A stretch of 64,000 bases of DNA from Gemmatimonadota bacterium (lineage in GTDB: Bacteria; Gemmatimonadota; Gemmatimonadetes; Longimicrobiales; Gaopeijiaceae): NCBI GenBank assembly GCA_016209885.1, contig JACQVF010000105.1, forward strand, positions 1-64,000, read 5' to 3'. Positions within the stretch are counted from its first letter, which is position 1. Each line of letters begins with the position of its first letter. The position numbers and the translations under genes are program-made. A model generated the notes under the pieces. The model made no database searches. It saw only the letters and a program-made list of their open reading frames with translations, and was not told the origin of the DNA. Positions 56,748-64,000 of this stretch are shown here, one piece after another.

Positions 56748-57998
56748 CTAGCGGCGCCTCTCCCCCGGGGTGTCTCTTCCGGGCTGCGCCCCCACGCGGC
56801 GGCCGACCCGCCGGAACGGCCGCACCACCGACTCCACCAGCCGCGCGGATAGCAGGTCCGTGAGCAGCACGGATGCGACGGCGGCCGTGAACACAATGTT
56901 CGCGAACGGCCCCTCGCCCCAGATCCGGTAGCTCAACGCGATGGCCAGCGCGAGCGCACCCTGGCCGAGAAGCCCTCGTCCCCAGCCGCGGCCCAGCCGC
57001 GGGAGAATGCCGCCGAACCAGGCCGCGAGCCACGAGGCGGCGAGCTTCGCCGCTACCCGCGCTCCCAGGAAGAGCACCACAGGCAGCAGCCAGCCGGGCT
57101 CGCCCGGTTGCCAGGCTGCGCCCGCGAAGATCAGAAGGACGAAGTACAACGGCCGCTCCACCCTCGTGAGCGCCCTCCGGATCTCATCCCGCGTGCGTGA
57201 AGTGTTGACGAGGATGACCCCGATGAGCATTGCAGTCAGCAGCGGCGACAGGTCCAGGTGTGCCGCAGCGCCGCTCGCCAGGATCGTCGCGCCCGCGAGC
57301 GCGATGAACAGCCGGTCCGGCTTCGTCTCGTCGCCCAGGAAGAGATGGAAGAGCGCGCCACCCACGATACCGATCCCCACTGCGATCACGGCCCATTCCG
57401 TGGCGGTGGGCGGCCGCAACGCCCCCCCTGGCGCTGGGTGCTCCACGCTGAAGAGCAGGCCGACCGCCACGATCGCCACGAACGCGTCCACGGCTGTCGC
57501 CACCTCGAGCTGCCGCAGCACCGGCGCGGCGCGGCCCGCGCCGGGCGCCACCAGAGCGATCCCCGACGGCGAGGACACGACGGCGACGGCGCCCAGGGCC
57601 ACGGCCGCGAATACAGCATCGTTGATCCCAACGGACAAGAGCCACACCAGAATGGCGCCCATGCCGGTCGCCACGAGCACCAGGGAGGCGAGCGCCTCGA
57701 GAAACGCCACGCGGTAGAAAGCCCCGGGGAGGCGCATGAGCCCGGGCAGGTAGAACTGCGCTCCGATCACGACGCCGATCCAGCCGAGCGCCAGCGTCAT
57801 CAGGGGGGCGAACGCTTCCACGACGCCTGGCCGGATGAGCCCGGAGACTTGAGGGCCCAGGAGTATACCCAGGAGCAGGTACTCGGCCCCGGGTACGATG
57901 AGGAACCGGCGGGCGAGCCACTCGAACGCCACGTGAGCCGCGAGATAGGCCCCGGCGACGACCAGGACGAGAACCAGCGCTGCGCTCACCGACAGCAC
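56748..57998 (-). CDS. CPA2-like cation:proton antiporter, first of a tandem pair
   Basis: Membrane protein of 416 residues with a similar exchanger layout: AEYLLLGILLGPQVSGLI, LGWIGVVIGAQFYLPG, VAVVSSPSGIALVAPGAG and late DLSPLLTAMLIGVILVN. It differs enough from its neighbour that the two could form a hetero-oligomer or exchange different ions. The tail after about 385 is basic (RVGRRVGAQPGRDTPGERRR). The start is ATG; its stop directly abuts the partner start. Confidence 0.85.
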   Translation of the reverse strand: MLSVSAALVLVLVVAGAYLAAHVAFEWLARRFLIVPGAEYLLLGILLGPQVSGLIRPGVVEAFAPLMTLALGWIGVVIGAQFYLPGLMRLPGAFYRVAFLEALASLVLVATGMGAILVWLLSVGINDAVFAAVALGAVAVVSSPSGIALVAPGAGRAAPVLRQLEVATAVDAFVAIVAVGLLFSVEHPAPGGALRPPTATEWAVIAVGIGIVGGALFHLFLGDETKPDRLFIALAGATILASGAAAHLDLSPLLTAMLIGVILVNTSRTRDEIRRALTRVERPLYFVLLIFAGAAWQPGEPGWLLPVVLFLGARVAAKLAASWLAAWFGGILPRLGRGWGRGLLGQGALALAIALSYRIWGEGPFANIVFTAAVASVLLTDLLSARLVESVVRPFRRVGRRVGAQPGRDTPGERRR

Positions 57999-58306
57999 CC
58001 TCCTGGATCGGCGCGCCGGCCCCTGCGTGACGGCGGCAGAGCCGCCACGGCCAGCGCTCTCGGGGAGCGTCCGCGAGCCAACTTCACACGGAAGGCCTGG
58101 GAAAGGCTTCGAAGCAGCCCCAGCCTGCGCCCTCCGCTCTCGAGGCCCCGCAGGGGGTGCTCCGCCAAGGCTCCGAGAACGGTCTCGCGAATAGCATCCT
58201 CGCCGCGAACCCAGCCCGATGTTCCGCGACGACAGCGCTGTCCGCCAACGTCCTTCCGCAGGAGCCGGAAGGAGGATCCCCTGCGGGGCCTATCCCCCCT
58301 TCCCCC
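57999..58306. other. Gap between guaA and the antiporter pair
   Basis: A region of 308 bp on a run of minus-strand genes. It holds a 7-bp-stem hairpin (58252-58258 with 58266-58272, CCTTCCG/CGGAAGG), downstream of guaA in transcription, with no U-run. I see no gene and no clear promoter for the antiporters. Confidence 0.4.
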
Positions 58307-59848
58307 TTACTCCCACTCGATCGTCGCTGGCGGCTTCGAGCTCACGTCGTAGCAGACCCGGTTCACACCGGCCACCTCGTTGATGATCCGCGTCGAGACG
58401 CGGGCCAGCACGTCGTAGGGGAGGGGGTACCAATCGGCGGTCATGCCGTCCCTGGAGGTCACCGCCCGCAGCGCGATCACGTGCTCGTACGTGCGCGCAT
58501 CGCCCATGACGCCCACGGAGCGTACGGGGAGCAGCACGGCGAACGCCTGCCAGATGTCGTCATAGAGCGCGGCGGCGCGGATCTCCTCGAGGAAGATGGC
58601 GTCGGCCTCCCGAAGGATCGCCAGCCGCTCCGGCGTCACCTCGCCCAGGATCCGCACCGCAAGGCCCGGCCCTGGGAATGGATGGCGCGCCACGAAGTCC
58701 TCCGGCAGCCCGAGCTCGCGCCCCACCTGCCGCACCTCGTCCTTGAACAGCTCCTTAAGCGGCTCGATGAGCTCGAAGCGCATATCCACGGGGAGCCCGC
58801 CCACGTTGTGATGCGTCTTGATGGTGGCGGACGGCCCGCGCACGGACAGCGACTCGATGACATCCGGGTAGAGTGTTCCCTGGACCAGGAAACCCGCGCC
58901 ACGCGCGTGCTCCTCGGACGCCCGCTCGAACACCCGGATGAAGCGCTCGCCGATGATCCGCCGCTTCTGCTCCGGATCCTCCACGCCCCGCAGCGCGCCG
59001 AGAAACTCGTCGCAGGCGTCCGCTACGACGAGCCGGATTCCCAGGTGCTTGCGGAACGTGCGCTCGACGCTTTCCCGCTCGCCCCGCCGGAGCAGTCCCG
59101 TATCCACGAAGATGCAGGTCAGCCGCTCACCGATGGCCCGGTGCACGAGCGTAGCCGCGACGGCGGAATCCACGCCGCCGGACAACCCGCAGATCGCTGT
59201 ACCGCCGCCAACCTGCTCGGCCACCGCGCGGACCGTCTCCTCGATGAACGTGCCCGCCGTCCAGGTGGGCTGACAGCCGCAGATCCGGAAGAGGAAGTTC
59301 GAGAGGATCTCATCGCCCCGGGGCGTGTGCGCCACCTCCGGATGAAACTGCACGCCGAAAATCGGACGCTCCTCGCCGCAGAACGCCGCCACAGGGAGCG
59401 TTTGCGTCGAGGCGAGAGTACGAAAACCCGGCGGCGGCTCGTCCACGTGGTCGCCATGGCTGCACCAGACCGGCACGGGTTCCCCGGGGTCAAACCCCTC
59501 GAAGAGCGCATTTGGCTCCCGGATCGTCAGTTCTGCGCGCCCGTACTCCCGTCGACCGCCCCGCACCTCGCCGCCCTCCAAACGGGCGATGAGCTGCATC
59601 CCGTAGCAGATCCCCAGGATCGGGATCCCCAGGCGGAACAGCTCCCGGTCCGCCGTTGGCACGTCGCGGTCGTAGACGGAGGCCGGGCCGCCCGAGAGGA
59701 TGATCCCCTTCGGCTCCCAGTCGCGCACCCAGTCCAGGGAGCGTGTAGGGGGGTGGATCTCGCAGTATACCCGCTCCTCGCGCACGCGCCGCGCGATGAG
59801 CTGAGTGTACTGCGACCCGTAGTCGAGAATCAGGACCCTGTCATGCAC
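58307..59848 (-). CDS. guaA: GMP synthase (glutamine-hydrolysing)
   Basis: Aminates XMP to GMP. The 513-residue protein has the class I glutamine amidotransferase half ([11 protein letters not shown] with the nucleophile Cys, [10 protein letters not shown] with the His), then the ATP pyrophosphatase P-loop [14 protein letters not shown] and the C-terminal dimerisation domain ending in KPPATIEWE. The length is normal. The start is ATG. It is a single-gene unit with gaps on both sides (308 bp and 217 bp). Confidence 0.98.
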   Translation of the reverse strand: MHDRVLILDYGSQYTQLIARRVREERVYCEIHPPTRSLDWVRDWEPKGIILSGGPASVYDRDVPTADRELFRLGIPILGICYGMQLIARLEGGEVRGGRREYGRAELTIREPNALFEGFDPGEPVPVWCSHGDHVDEPPPGFRTLASTQTLPVAAFCGEERPIFGVQFHPEVAHTPRGDEILSNFLFRICGCQPTWTAGTFIEETVRAVAEQVGGGTAICGLSGGVDSAVAATLVHRAIGERLTCIFVDTGLLRRGERESVERTFRKHLGIRLVVADACDEFLGALRGVEDPEQKRRIIGERFIRVFERASEEHARGAGFLVQGTLYPDVIESLSVRGPSATIKTHHNVGGLPVDMRFELIEPLKELFKDEVRQVGRELGLPEDFVARHPFPGPGLAVRILGEVTPERLAILREADAIFLEEIRAAALYDDIWQAFAVLLPVRSVGVMGDARTYEHVIALRAVTSRDGMTADWYPLPYDVLARVSTRIINEVAGVNRVCYDVSSKPPATIEWE

Positions 59849-60065
59849 CCCGACTCACTCCTCCGCTGGGGATCTGCTGGAGCCCACGACGACCGCCAGC
59901 CCGCACGCCGCCCACCCAAAGGCCCTGCAGGAGGCCTCCTCTCGACCCCGAGAGCGTCCCGCAAACCGCCCCCTTGGCGCGAGCCGACCGGATGTCCCGC
60001 GCCACCGCTTCCGGCCGCGAACGTCGTTCCGCCGGAGCCGGCAGGCGCAGCCCCCTGCGCAGGGC

Positions 60066-61325
60066 CTACACCCACAGATCCACCTCGCCGCGCACGAGGT
60101 CGTCCAGCGTCTCGCGGCGCCGCACGACGCAGGCCCGCGCGTCCTCCACCAGCACCTCCGCCGGCCGCAGCCGTCCGTTGTAGTTCATCGTCATGGTAAA
60201 GCCGTACGCGCCCGCCTGGCGCACGGCGAGCAACTCGCCGGGCTGCGGGACCGGCAGCGGGCGATCGAGGGCCAGGAAGTCGCCCGTCTCGCAGACGGGT
60301 CCCACCACATCCACGGTCTCAACGGAACGATCGCGCTGTTCCATCACCAGCTCGATCTCGTGATAGCCCCCGTAGTGGCTCGGCCTGAGCAGCTCGCTCA
60401 TCCCGGCGTCGGTGACCACGAATGTCTTGCGGTCCGTGCGCTTCACGTAGAGGACGCGGGTAATGAGCATGCCCGCCTCGCCGACGAGGTAACGCCCCGG
60501 CTCAACGACCAGCTTGAGCCCCGTCCCTGCCACCCGCGGCGCCACCGCCTGCGCCAGCGACACCAGGTCCATGGCCTCGCCGCCGCCGTAGCGGATCGCG
60601 AAGCCGCCGCCCATATCCACGTATTCGAGCTCGATCCCTGACCCGCGGAGCTCGCCGACCAGCTCCAGCACCCGGCTCACCGCGCGCGCATACGGCTCCG
60701 GGTCCGCGATCTGCGACCCGATGTGCACGTCGATCCCGGCGGCGCGGAGCCCGACCACGCCTCGCGCCCACCGGTAGAGCTCCAGCGTCTCCCCCACGGG
60801 GATCCCGAACTTCGTCTCCAGATGGCCCGTGCGGGTGTAGGCGTGAGGCGTGGGAGAGACGATATCCGGATTCACGCGCAGGGCGAAGCACGCCTCGACG
60901 CCGAGTGCTGCCGCGACCCGCGAGAGCGCGTCGAGTTCACCCGCGCTCTCCACGTTGAAGCTGTAGATGCCGGCCTCGAGGGCGGCCCGCATCTCGGCCT
61001 CTGTCTTCCCGACTCCGGCGAACACGATCTTCCGGGGCTCGATCCCGGCGAGCAACGCCCGGTGGAGCTCGCCGCGGCTCACGATATCGGCACCGGAGCC
61101 CAAAGCAGCGAGACGCCGCAGAACCGCCAGGTTCGCGTTCGCTTTCACCGAGTACGCGACGAGACGGTCCACGCTCGCGAACGCGCGCTCGAAGGCGAGG
61201 TAGCGCTCGTCGATGGCAGGGCCGTTGTAGACATAGAGGGGCGTGCCGAAACGATCGGCCAGCTCCCGAAGCGTCAGCCCGCCGCAGCACAGTTCCCCGG
61301 CCACTCGGGGGAAGGGCTCCGTCAC
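60066..61325 (-). CDS. lysA: Diaminopimelate decarboxylase
   Basis: PLP enzyme making lysine from meso-diaminopimelate. The 419-residue protein has the PLP lysine in LVAYSVKANANLAVL, the CNVES-like FNVESAGELD, GIDVHIGSQI, VDMGGGFAIRYGGGE, VVEPGRYLVGEAGML and the C-terminal GPVCETGDFL. The GTG at 61323-61325 is chosen because GGAGG lies six bases upstream; the open frame runs further but is arginine-rich. It lies 70 bp after the proS stop. The aminotransferase at 33914 may feed the same pathway. Confidence 0.96.
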   Translation of the reverse strand: MTEPFPRVAGELCCGGLTLRELADRFGTPLYVYNGPAIDERYLAFERAFASVDRLVAYSVKANANLAVLRRLAALGSGADIVSRGELHRALLAGIEPRKIVFAGVGKTEAEMRAALEAGIYSFNVESAGELDALSRVAAALGVEACFALRVNPDIVSPTPHAYTRTGHLETKFGIPVGETLELYRWARGVVGLRAAGIDVHIGSQIADPEPYARAVSRVLELVGELRGSGIELEYVDMGGGFAIRYGGGEAMDLVSLAQAVAPRVAGTGLKLVVEPGRYLVGEAGMLITRVLYVKRTDRKTFVVTDAGMSELLRPSHYGGYHEIELVMEQRDRSVETVDVVGPVCETGDFLALDRPLPVPQPGELLAVRQAGAYGFTMTMNYNGRLRPAEVLVEDARACVVRRRETLDDLVRGEVDLWV

Positions 61326-61395
61326 CCGCGTCCTCCGGCCCACGCGGCCGACCGCCGTCGCCGGGCGCAACCCGCCGCCCCGCACGCCACCGGGC

Positions 61396-62877
61396 TCAGT
61401 ACGCCTTCGCCCACACGACCTCGGTCGCAGCGGGCTCACCGCAGACCACGCACGCCTGCGGCGCGTCCTTCGAGCGGAACTCGATATCCGGGATTACGCG
61501 GATGGTAGCCTTCGTCTCTTCCTTCGCCTTGAGCTCGCACTCCGTGGAGCCGCACCATCCCGTGTAGACGAAGCCGCCGGGACCGTCGACGATTTCGTGG
61601 AAGCGGGCGAGGTCGCGAACGCCGCGGTGAGAGTTCTCCTCCCGGCGCCGCAACGCCGCAGCGAGGAGCGCGCGCTGGAGCGCCGCCAGGCGGTCCGGAA
61701 TCTGCTGGACGGCAACCACCTCCTTCAAGGATTCCTTCCGGGGCGCGCCGCCCATCGTGACGCGAGGCACCAGGACCACCTGCTGCTTCGCCAGGTCCTT
61801 AGGGCCGATCTCGACGCGCAGCGGCACGCCCTTCGCCTCCCACTCGTAGAACTTCGCCCCCGGGGAAAGGTGCTCGCGGTCGTCCACCTTCACCCGCGCC
61901 TTCCGCCGCAGCGCGCGCGCCACCTCGTGCGTCTTGTCCAACACCGCCGCCTTCTGCCCCTCGTCGCGCCAGATGGGGACGATGACCACCTGCACGGGCG
62001 CGAGCAGCGGCGGCACCACGATCCCGGCGTCGTCGCCGTGCGCCATCACCATGGCGCCCACGAGCCGCGTGGACACGCCCCACGACGTATTCCATGCGTA
62101 CTCCTCGCGGCCCTCCTGGCTCTGGAACTTCAGGTCGAACTGACGGGAGAAGTTCTGTCCGAGGTTGTGGGACGTCCCCGCCTGGAGCGCGCGGTTGTCC
62201 TGGACGAGCGCCTCGCAGGCATACGTTCGCACCGCCCCCGCGAACCGCTCCGACTCGGTCTTGAGCCCGGTCAATGGCGGGATCGCAAGCCACTCCTCCA
62301 TGAACCTCCGATACACGCCGAGCATCCGGCGCGTCTCCTCCTGCGCCTCCTCCTCCGTGGCGTGCGCCGTGTGCCCTTCCTGCCACAGGAACTCGGCCGT
62401 GCGCAGGAAGAGGCGGGTGCGTAGCTCCCAGCGGACCACGTTCGCCCATTGGTTGATGAGGAGCGGCAGATCGCGGTAGCTCTGCACCCACCGGGCGAAC
62501 ATGGCGTAGATGACCGTCTCCGACGTTGGCCGCACGACCAGCGGCTCCTCGAGCTTCTTTCCGCCCGCGTGCGTCACCACGGCCAGCTCCGGCGCGAAGC
62601 CCTCGATGTGCTCCTTCTCCCGCTCGATGAAACTCATGGGAATGAACAGCGGGAAATACGCGTTCTGGTGCCCCGTGTCCTTGAACATGCGGTCAAGGGC
62701 CTGCTGCATGTGCTCCCAGATCGCGTAGCCCCACGGACGGATGACCATGCTCCCGCGAACCGGCGAGTAGTCCGCCAGCTCCGCACGCAACACCACCTCG
62801 TTGTACCACGCGCTGAAATCCTGAGCGCGCGGCGTCAACGCTTTCTCTGCGCTCGCTCGAGCGGTCCCTTCACTCAT
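61396..62877 (-). CDS. proS: Prolyl-tRNA synthetase (short, archaeal/eukaryotic type)
   Basis: Class II synthetase of 493 residues. It belongs to the compact type without the bacterial editing insertion: DFSAWYNEVVLRAELADYSP, GSMVIRPWGYAIWE, RPTSETVIYAMFARWVQSYRDLPLLIN. The C-terminal zinc domain has paired cysteines in GWCGSTECELKA and ACVVCGEPA. It overlaps the small membrane gene upstream by 4 bp. Without INS editing it may rely on a trans-editing protein to remove Ala-tRNA(Pro). Confidence 0.97.
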   Translation of the reverse strand: MSEGTARASAEKALTPRAQDFSAWYNEVVLRAELADYSPVRGSMVIRPWGYAIWEHMQQALDRMFKDTGHQNAYFPLFIPMSFIEREKEHIEGFAPELAVVTHAGGKKLEEPLVVRPTSETVIYAMFARWVQSYRDLPLLINQWANVVRWELRTRLFLRTAEFLWQEGHTAHATEEEAQEETRRMLGVYRRFMEEWLAIPPLTGLKTESERFAGAVRTYACEALVQDNRALQAGTSHNLGQNFSRQFDLKFQSQEGREEYAWNTSWGVSTRLVGAMVMAHGDDAGIVVPPLLAPVQVVIVPIWRDEGQKAAVLDKTHEVARALRRKARVKVDDREHLSPGAKFYEWEAKGVPLRVEIGPKDLAKQQVVLVPRVTMGGAPRKESLKEVVAVQQIPDRLAALQRALLAAALRRREENSHRGVRDLARFHEIVDGPGGFVYTGWCGSTECELKAKEETKATIRVIPDIEFRSKDAPQACVVCGEPAATEVVWAKAY

Positions 62878-63170
62878 TCGTGTTCTTGCCTGTCCGTTGC
62901 CGAATCACCGGCGCCGCGTCGTCCCTCCCTCCATTCCGCGTGCACAACCGCCACGGTCGGGCCCAGGAAGAAGAGCACCGAGAGCGTGACCCACGCGGCG
63001 CCGAAGGAGACCTGCACGACGCGGGTGAGCAGGAAGGCCGCGAGCCAACCTCCGCCCGCCGCCAGCGCCGCGGCCGCCAGCACCAGCCCGACGGAGATGA
63101 GCCCCAGCCGGCGGATCGCCCTCCGGGCCACGCGCGACGCCGCCTCCGCCTCCGCCTCCCTGTCTACCAC
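62874..63170 (-). CDS. Small membrane protein
   Basis: The 98-residue protein has two hydrophobic helices (about 25-45, GLISVGLVLAAAALAAGGGW, and 52-76) and a charged C-terminus. The start is GTG 63168-63170, overlapping the end of the lipoprotein gene upstream by a few bases. The stop overlaps proS by 4 bp. The family is unknown. Tight packing between hisS and proS suggests a shared transcript. Confidence 0.65.
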   Translation of the reverse strand: MVDREAEAEAASRVARRAIRRLGLISVGLVLAAAALAAGGGWLAAFLLTRVVQVSFGAAWVTLSVLFFLGPTVAVVHAEWREGRRGAGDSATDRQEHE

Positions 63171-63751
63171 ACGGGCTGCACCCCGAAGTAGGTATACACC
63201 CGATGGATCCCCGTCCTGGAAAGCGCGCTCGCGTCCGCCCAGCCGTCGGGCGGCAACCACTCGCCCCAGCCCACCGGGACCAGCTCCGCCTCGCGGGAGG
63301 ACCGGGACACCGGCTTGTAGGCGATGGCGCGCGCCACCACCACCGTCGTGTCCGCCTGGCCGCGCTGCGTTAGCACGTTCACGAGCATCTGCCGCACCTG
63401 CTCCTCACCGGCATCCTCCGGCACCAGGATATGCAGCGTGAGCCGACCCGGCGCGAAGGTTGCCGGCTCCTCGTTGAAGATCTGGTACGAGATCGGCCGC
63501 GCCTCGCCTACCGCGCCGGCACCCGCCGCCGCGCCCTCACGGATCGTCCCGAGCTCGGCGCGATCGCGCCGGTCCGGCTCGCAGCCCGCGACGACGGCCA
63601 GAGCGAGCAGCACGCCGACCTCGGACCGCGCCGCCCCGGGCCGCAGGGTCCAGCGCCGCGCGATGCGGTGCCCCGCGACGCAGCCCCTGGCGCGCACCCT
63701 CCGCCCCTCCGGCGCCGCTCGCCTCCCCCCTCGCCTCGCCCCTCGCCTCAC
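63164..63751 (-). CDS. Predicted lipoprotein between hisS and the small membrane gene
   Basis: The frame gives 195 residues with a lipoprotein signal (VGVLLALAVVAGC) and a mature body of about 135 residues (ISYQIFNEEPATFAPGRLTL, HILVPEDAGEEQVRQMLVNV, GIHRVYTYFGVQPVW). The GTG at 63749-63751 overlaps the hisS stop by 4 bp but leaves an arginine-rich n-region of about 45 residues, too long for a normal signal. A start nearer the signal (a GTG in MLLAL context, or CTG) may be used. Confidence 0.6.
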   Translation of the reverse strand: MRRGARRGGRRAAPEGRRVRARGCVAGHRIARRWTLRPGAARSEVGVLLALAVVAGCEPDRRDRAELGTIREGAAAGAGAVGEARPISYQIFNEEPATFAPGRLTLHILVPEDAGEEQVRQMLVNVLTQRGQADTTVVVARAIAYKPVSRSSREAELVPVGWGEWLPPDGWADASALSRTGIHRVYTYFGVQPVW

Positions 63752-64000
63752 GACTGCAGTTCCTCCAGCGCAACGGTCCGCTCCTCCCCCGTCCTCATGT
63801 CGCGCAGCCGCGCCATGCCGGCCGAGACCTCGTCCGGCCCCAGGATGATGACCGCCCGTGCGCCGTCCGCGTTCGCGCTCGAGAACTGCTTCCTCACCGG
63901 CTGCTCCGTGAAGGCGTAGGTCACGGTGTGCCCGCGCTCGCGCAGGCGGTGCGCGAGGCGCAGGGCCAGCGGCCGCTGAACGCCGTCAATGACGACCATG
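63748..64000 (-). CDS. hisS: Histidyl-tRNA synthetase, C-terminal part (cut by window end)
   Basis: The 84 visible residues are the HisRS anticodon-binding domain: LALRLAHRLRERGHTVTYAF, TEQPVRKQFSSANADGARAV, VIILGPDEVSAGMARLRDM and a C-terminal TVALEELQS. The gene continues upstream beyond the right edge; the ATG at 63997-63999 is most likely internal. It precedes the lipoprotein, small membrane protein and proS on the same strand. Confidence 0.9.
   Translation of the reverse strand, partial: MVVIDGVQRPLALRLAHRLRERGHTVTYAFTEQPVRKQFSSANADGARAVIILGPDEVSAGMARLRDMRTGEERTVALEELQS

Noticed and set aside
58252-58272. Intrinsic terminator after guaA
   Set aside because: A 7-bp hairpin exists but no U-run follows in the direction of transcription.

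Overview
The window is a gene-dense stretch of a high-GC, Gram-negative-type bacterial chromosome (GC about two thirds or more, judged by eye). Almost every gene lies on the minus strand. Evidence for an outer membrane: a heptose-bisphosphate phosphatase (gmhB), RND efflux pumps with an adaptor, many lipoproteins, and a protein of TonB-like layout. The short archaeal/eukaryotic-type prolyl-tRNA synthetase, a DUF4159/DUF4175-type operon, selA and many TTG/GTG/CTG starts would fit Gemmatimonadota or a relative. That placement is inference. No phage, plasmid, CRISPR array, transposase or rRNA operon was seen.

Layout. 0-3.2 kb: rpsT (plus), then pyrR-pyrB-pyrC (minus, 4-bp overlaps). 3.7-7.8 kb: gltX, a LexA-like regulator, tadA and a glycosidase-like lipoprotein. 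8-15.6 kb: a membrane-fusion protein and two RND permeases. 15.8-18.2 kb: ispG and a stand-alone 5'-3' exonuclease-like protein. 18.5-20.1 kb: three plus-strand genes (cysteine hydrolase, DinB-like protein, membrane protein). 20.4 kb: tRNA-Ser(UGA). 20.6-25.5 kb: purH, purN, an MBL hydrolase, nadA, an IscA-type protein. 25.8-35.9 kb: one long minus-strand run (small membrane protein, FAH-family hydrolase, aminotransferase, TonB-like protein, HD-GYP protein, valS, Ig-like lipoprotein, selA, gmhB). 36.2-46.0 kb: envelope operon (DUF4159, a DUF4175-like coiled-coil protein, a TPR protein, an amidotransferase-like secreted protein) ending in a JAMM-DinG helicase fusion. 46.3-52.7 kb: rsmI, an unknown gene, trxA, methylmalonyl-CoA epimerase, a lipoprotein, clpB. 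53-55.4 kb: two small lipoproteins, an ICMT-like methyltransferase and RidA on the plus strand. 55.4-64 kb: two CPA2-type antiporters, guaA, lysA, proS, two small envelope genes and the 3' end of hisS.

The most distinctive signal is a set of short non-coding elements with terminal inverted repeats and a shared GGGTCCCCACGCAA hairpin core. They sit exactly at gene borders. They supply the stop codon of rsmI and of the helicase, lie immediately upstream of the DUF4159 and pyrR starts, and appear to supply the start codon and N-terminus of a lipoprotein. Other notable items are a LexA-like protein that has lost both catalytic residues and the cleavage site, a JAMM-DinG fusion missing one Fe-S ligand, and a methyltransferase gene that appears to start at CTG.
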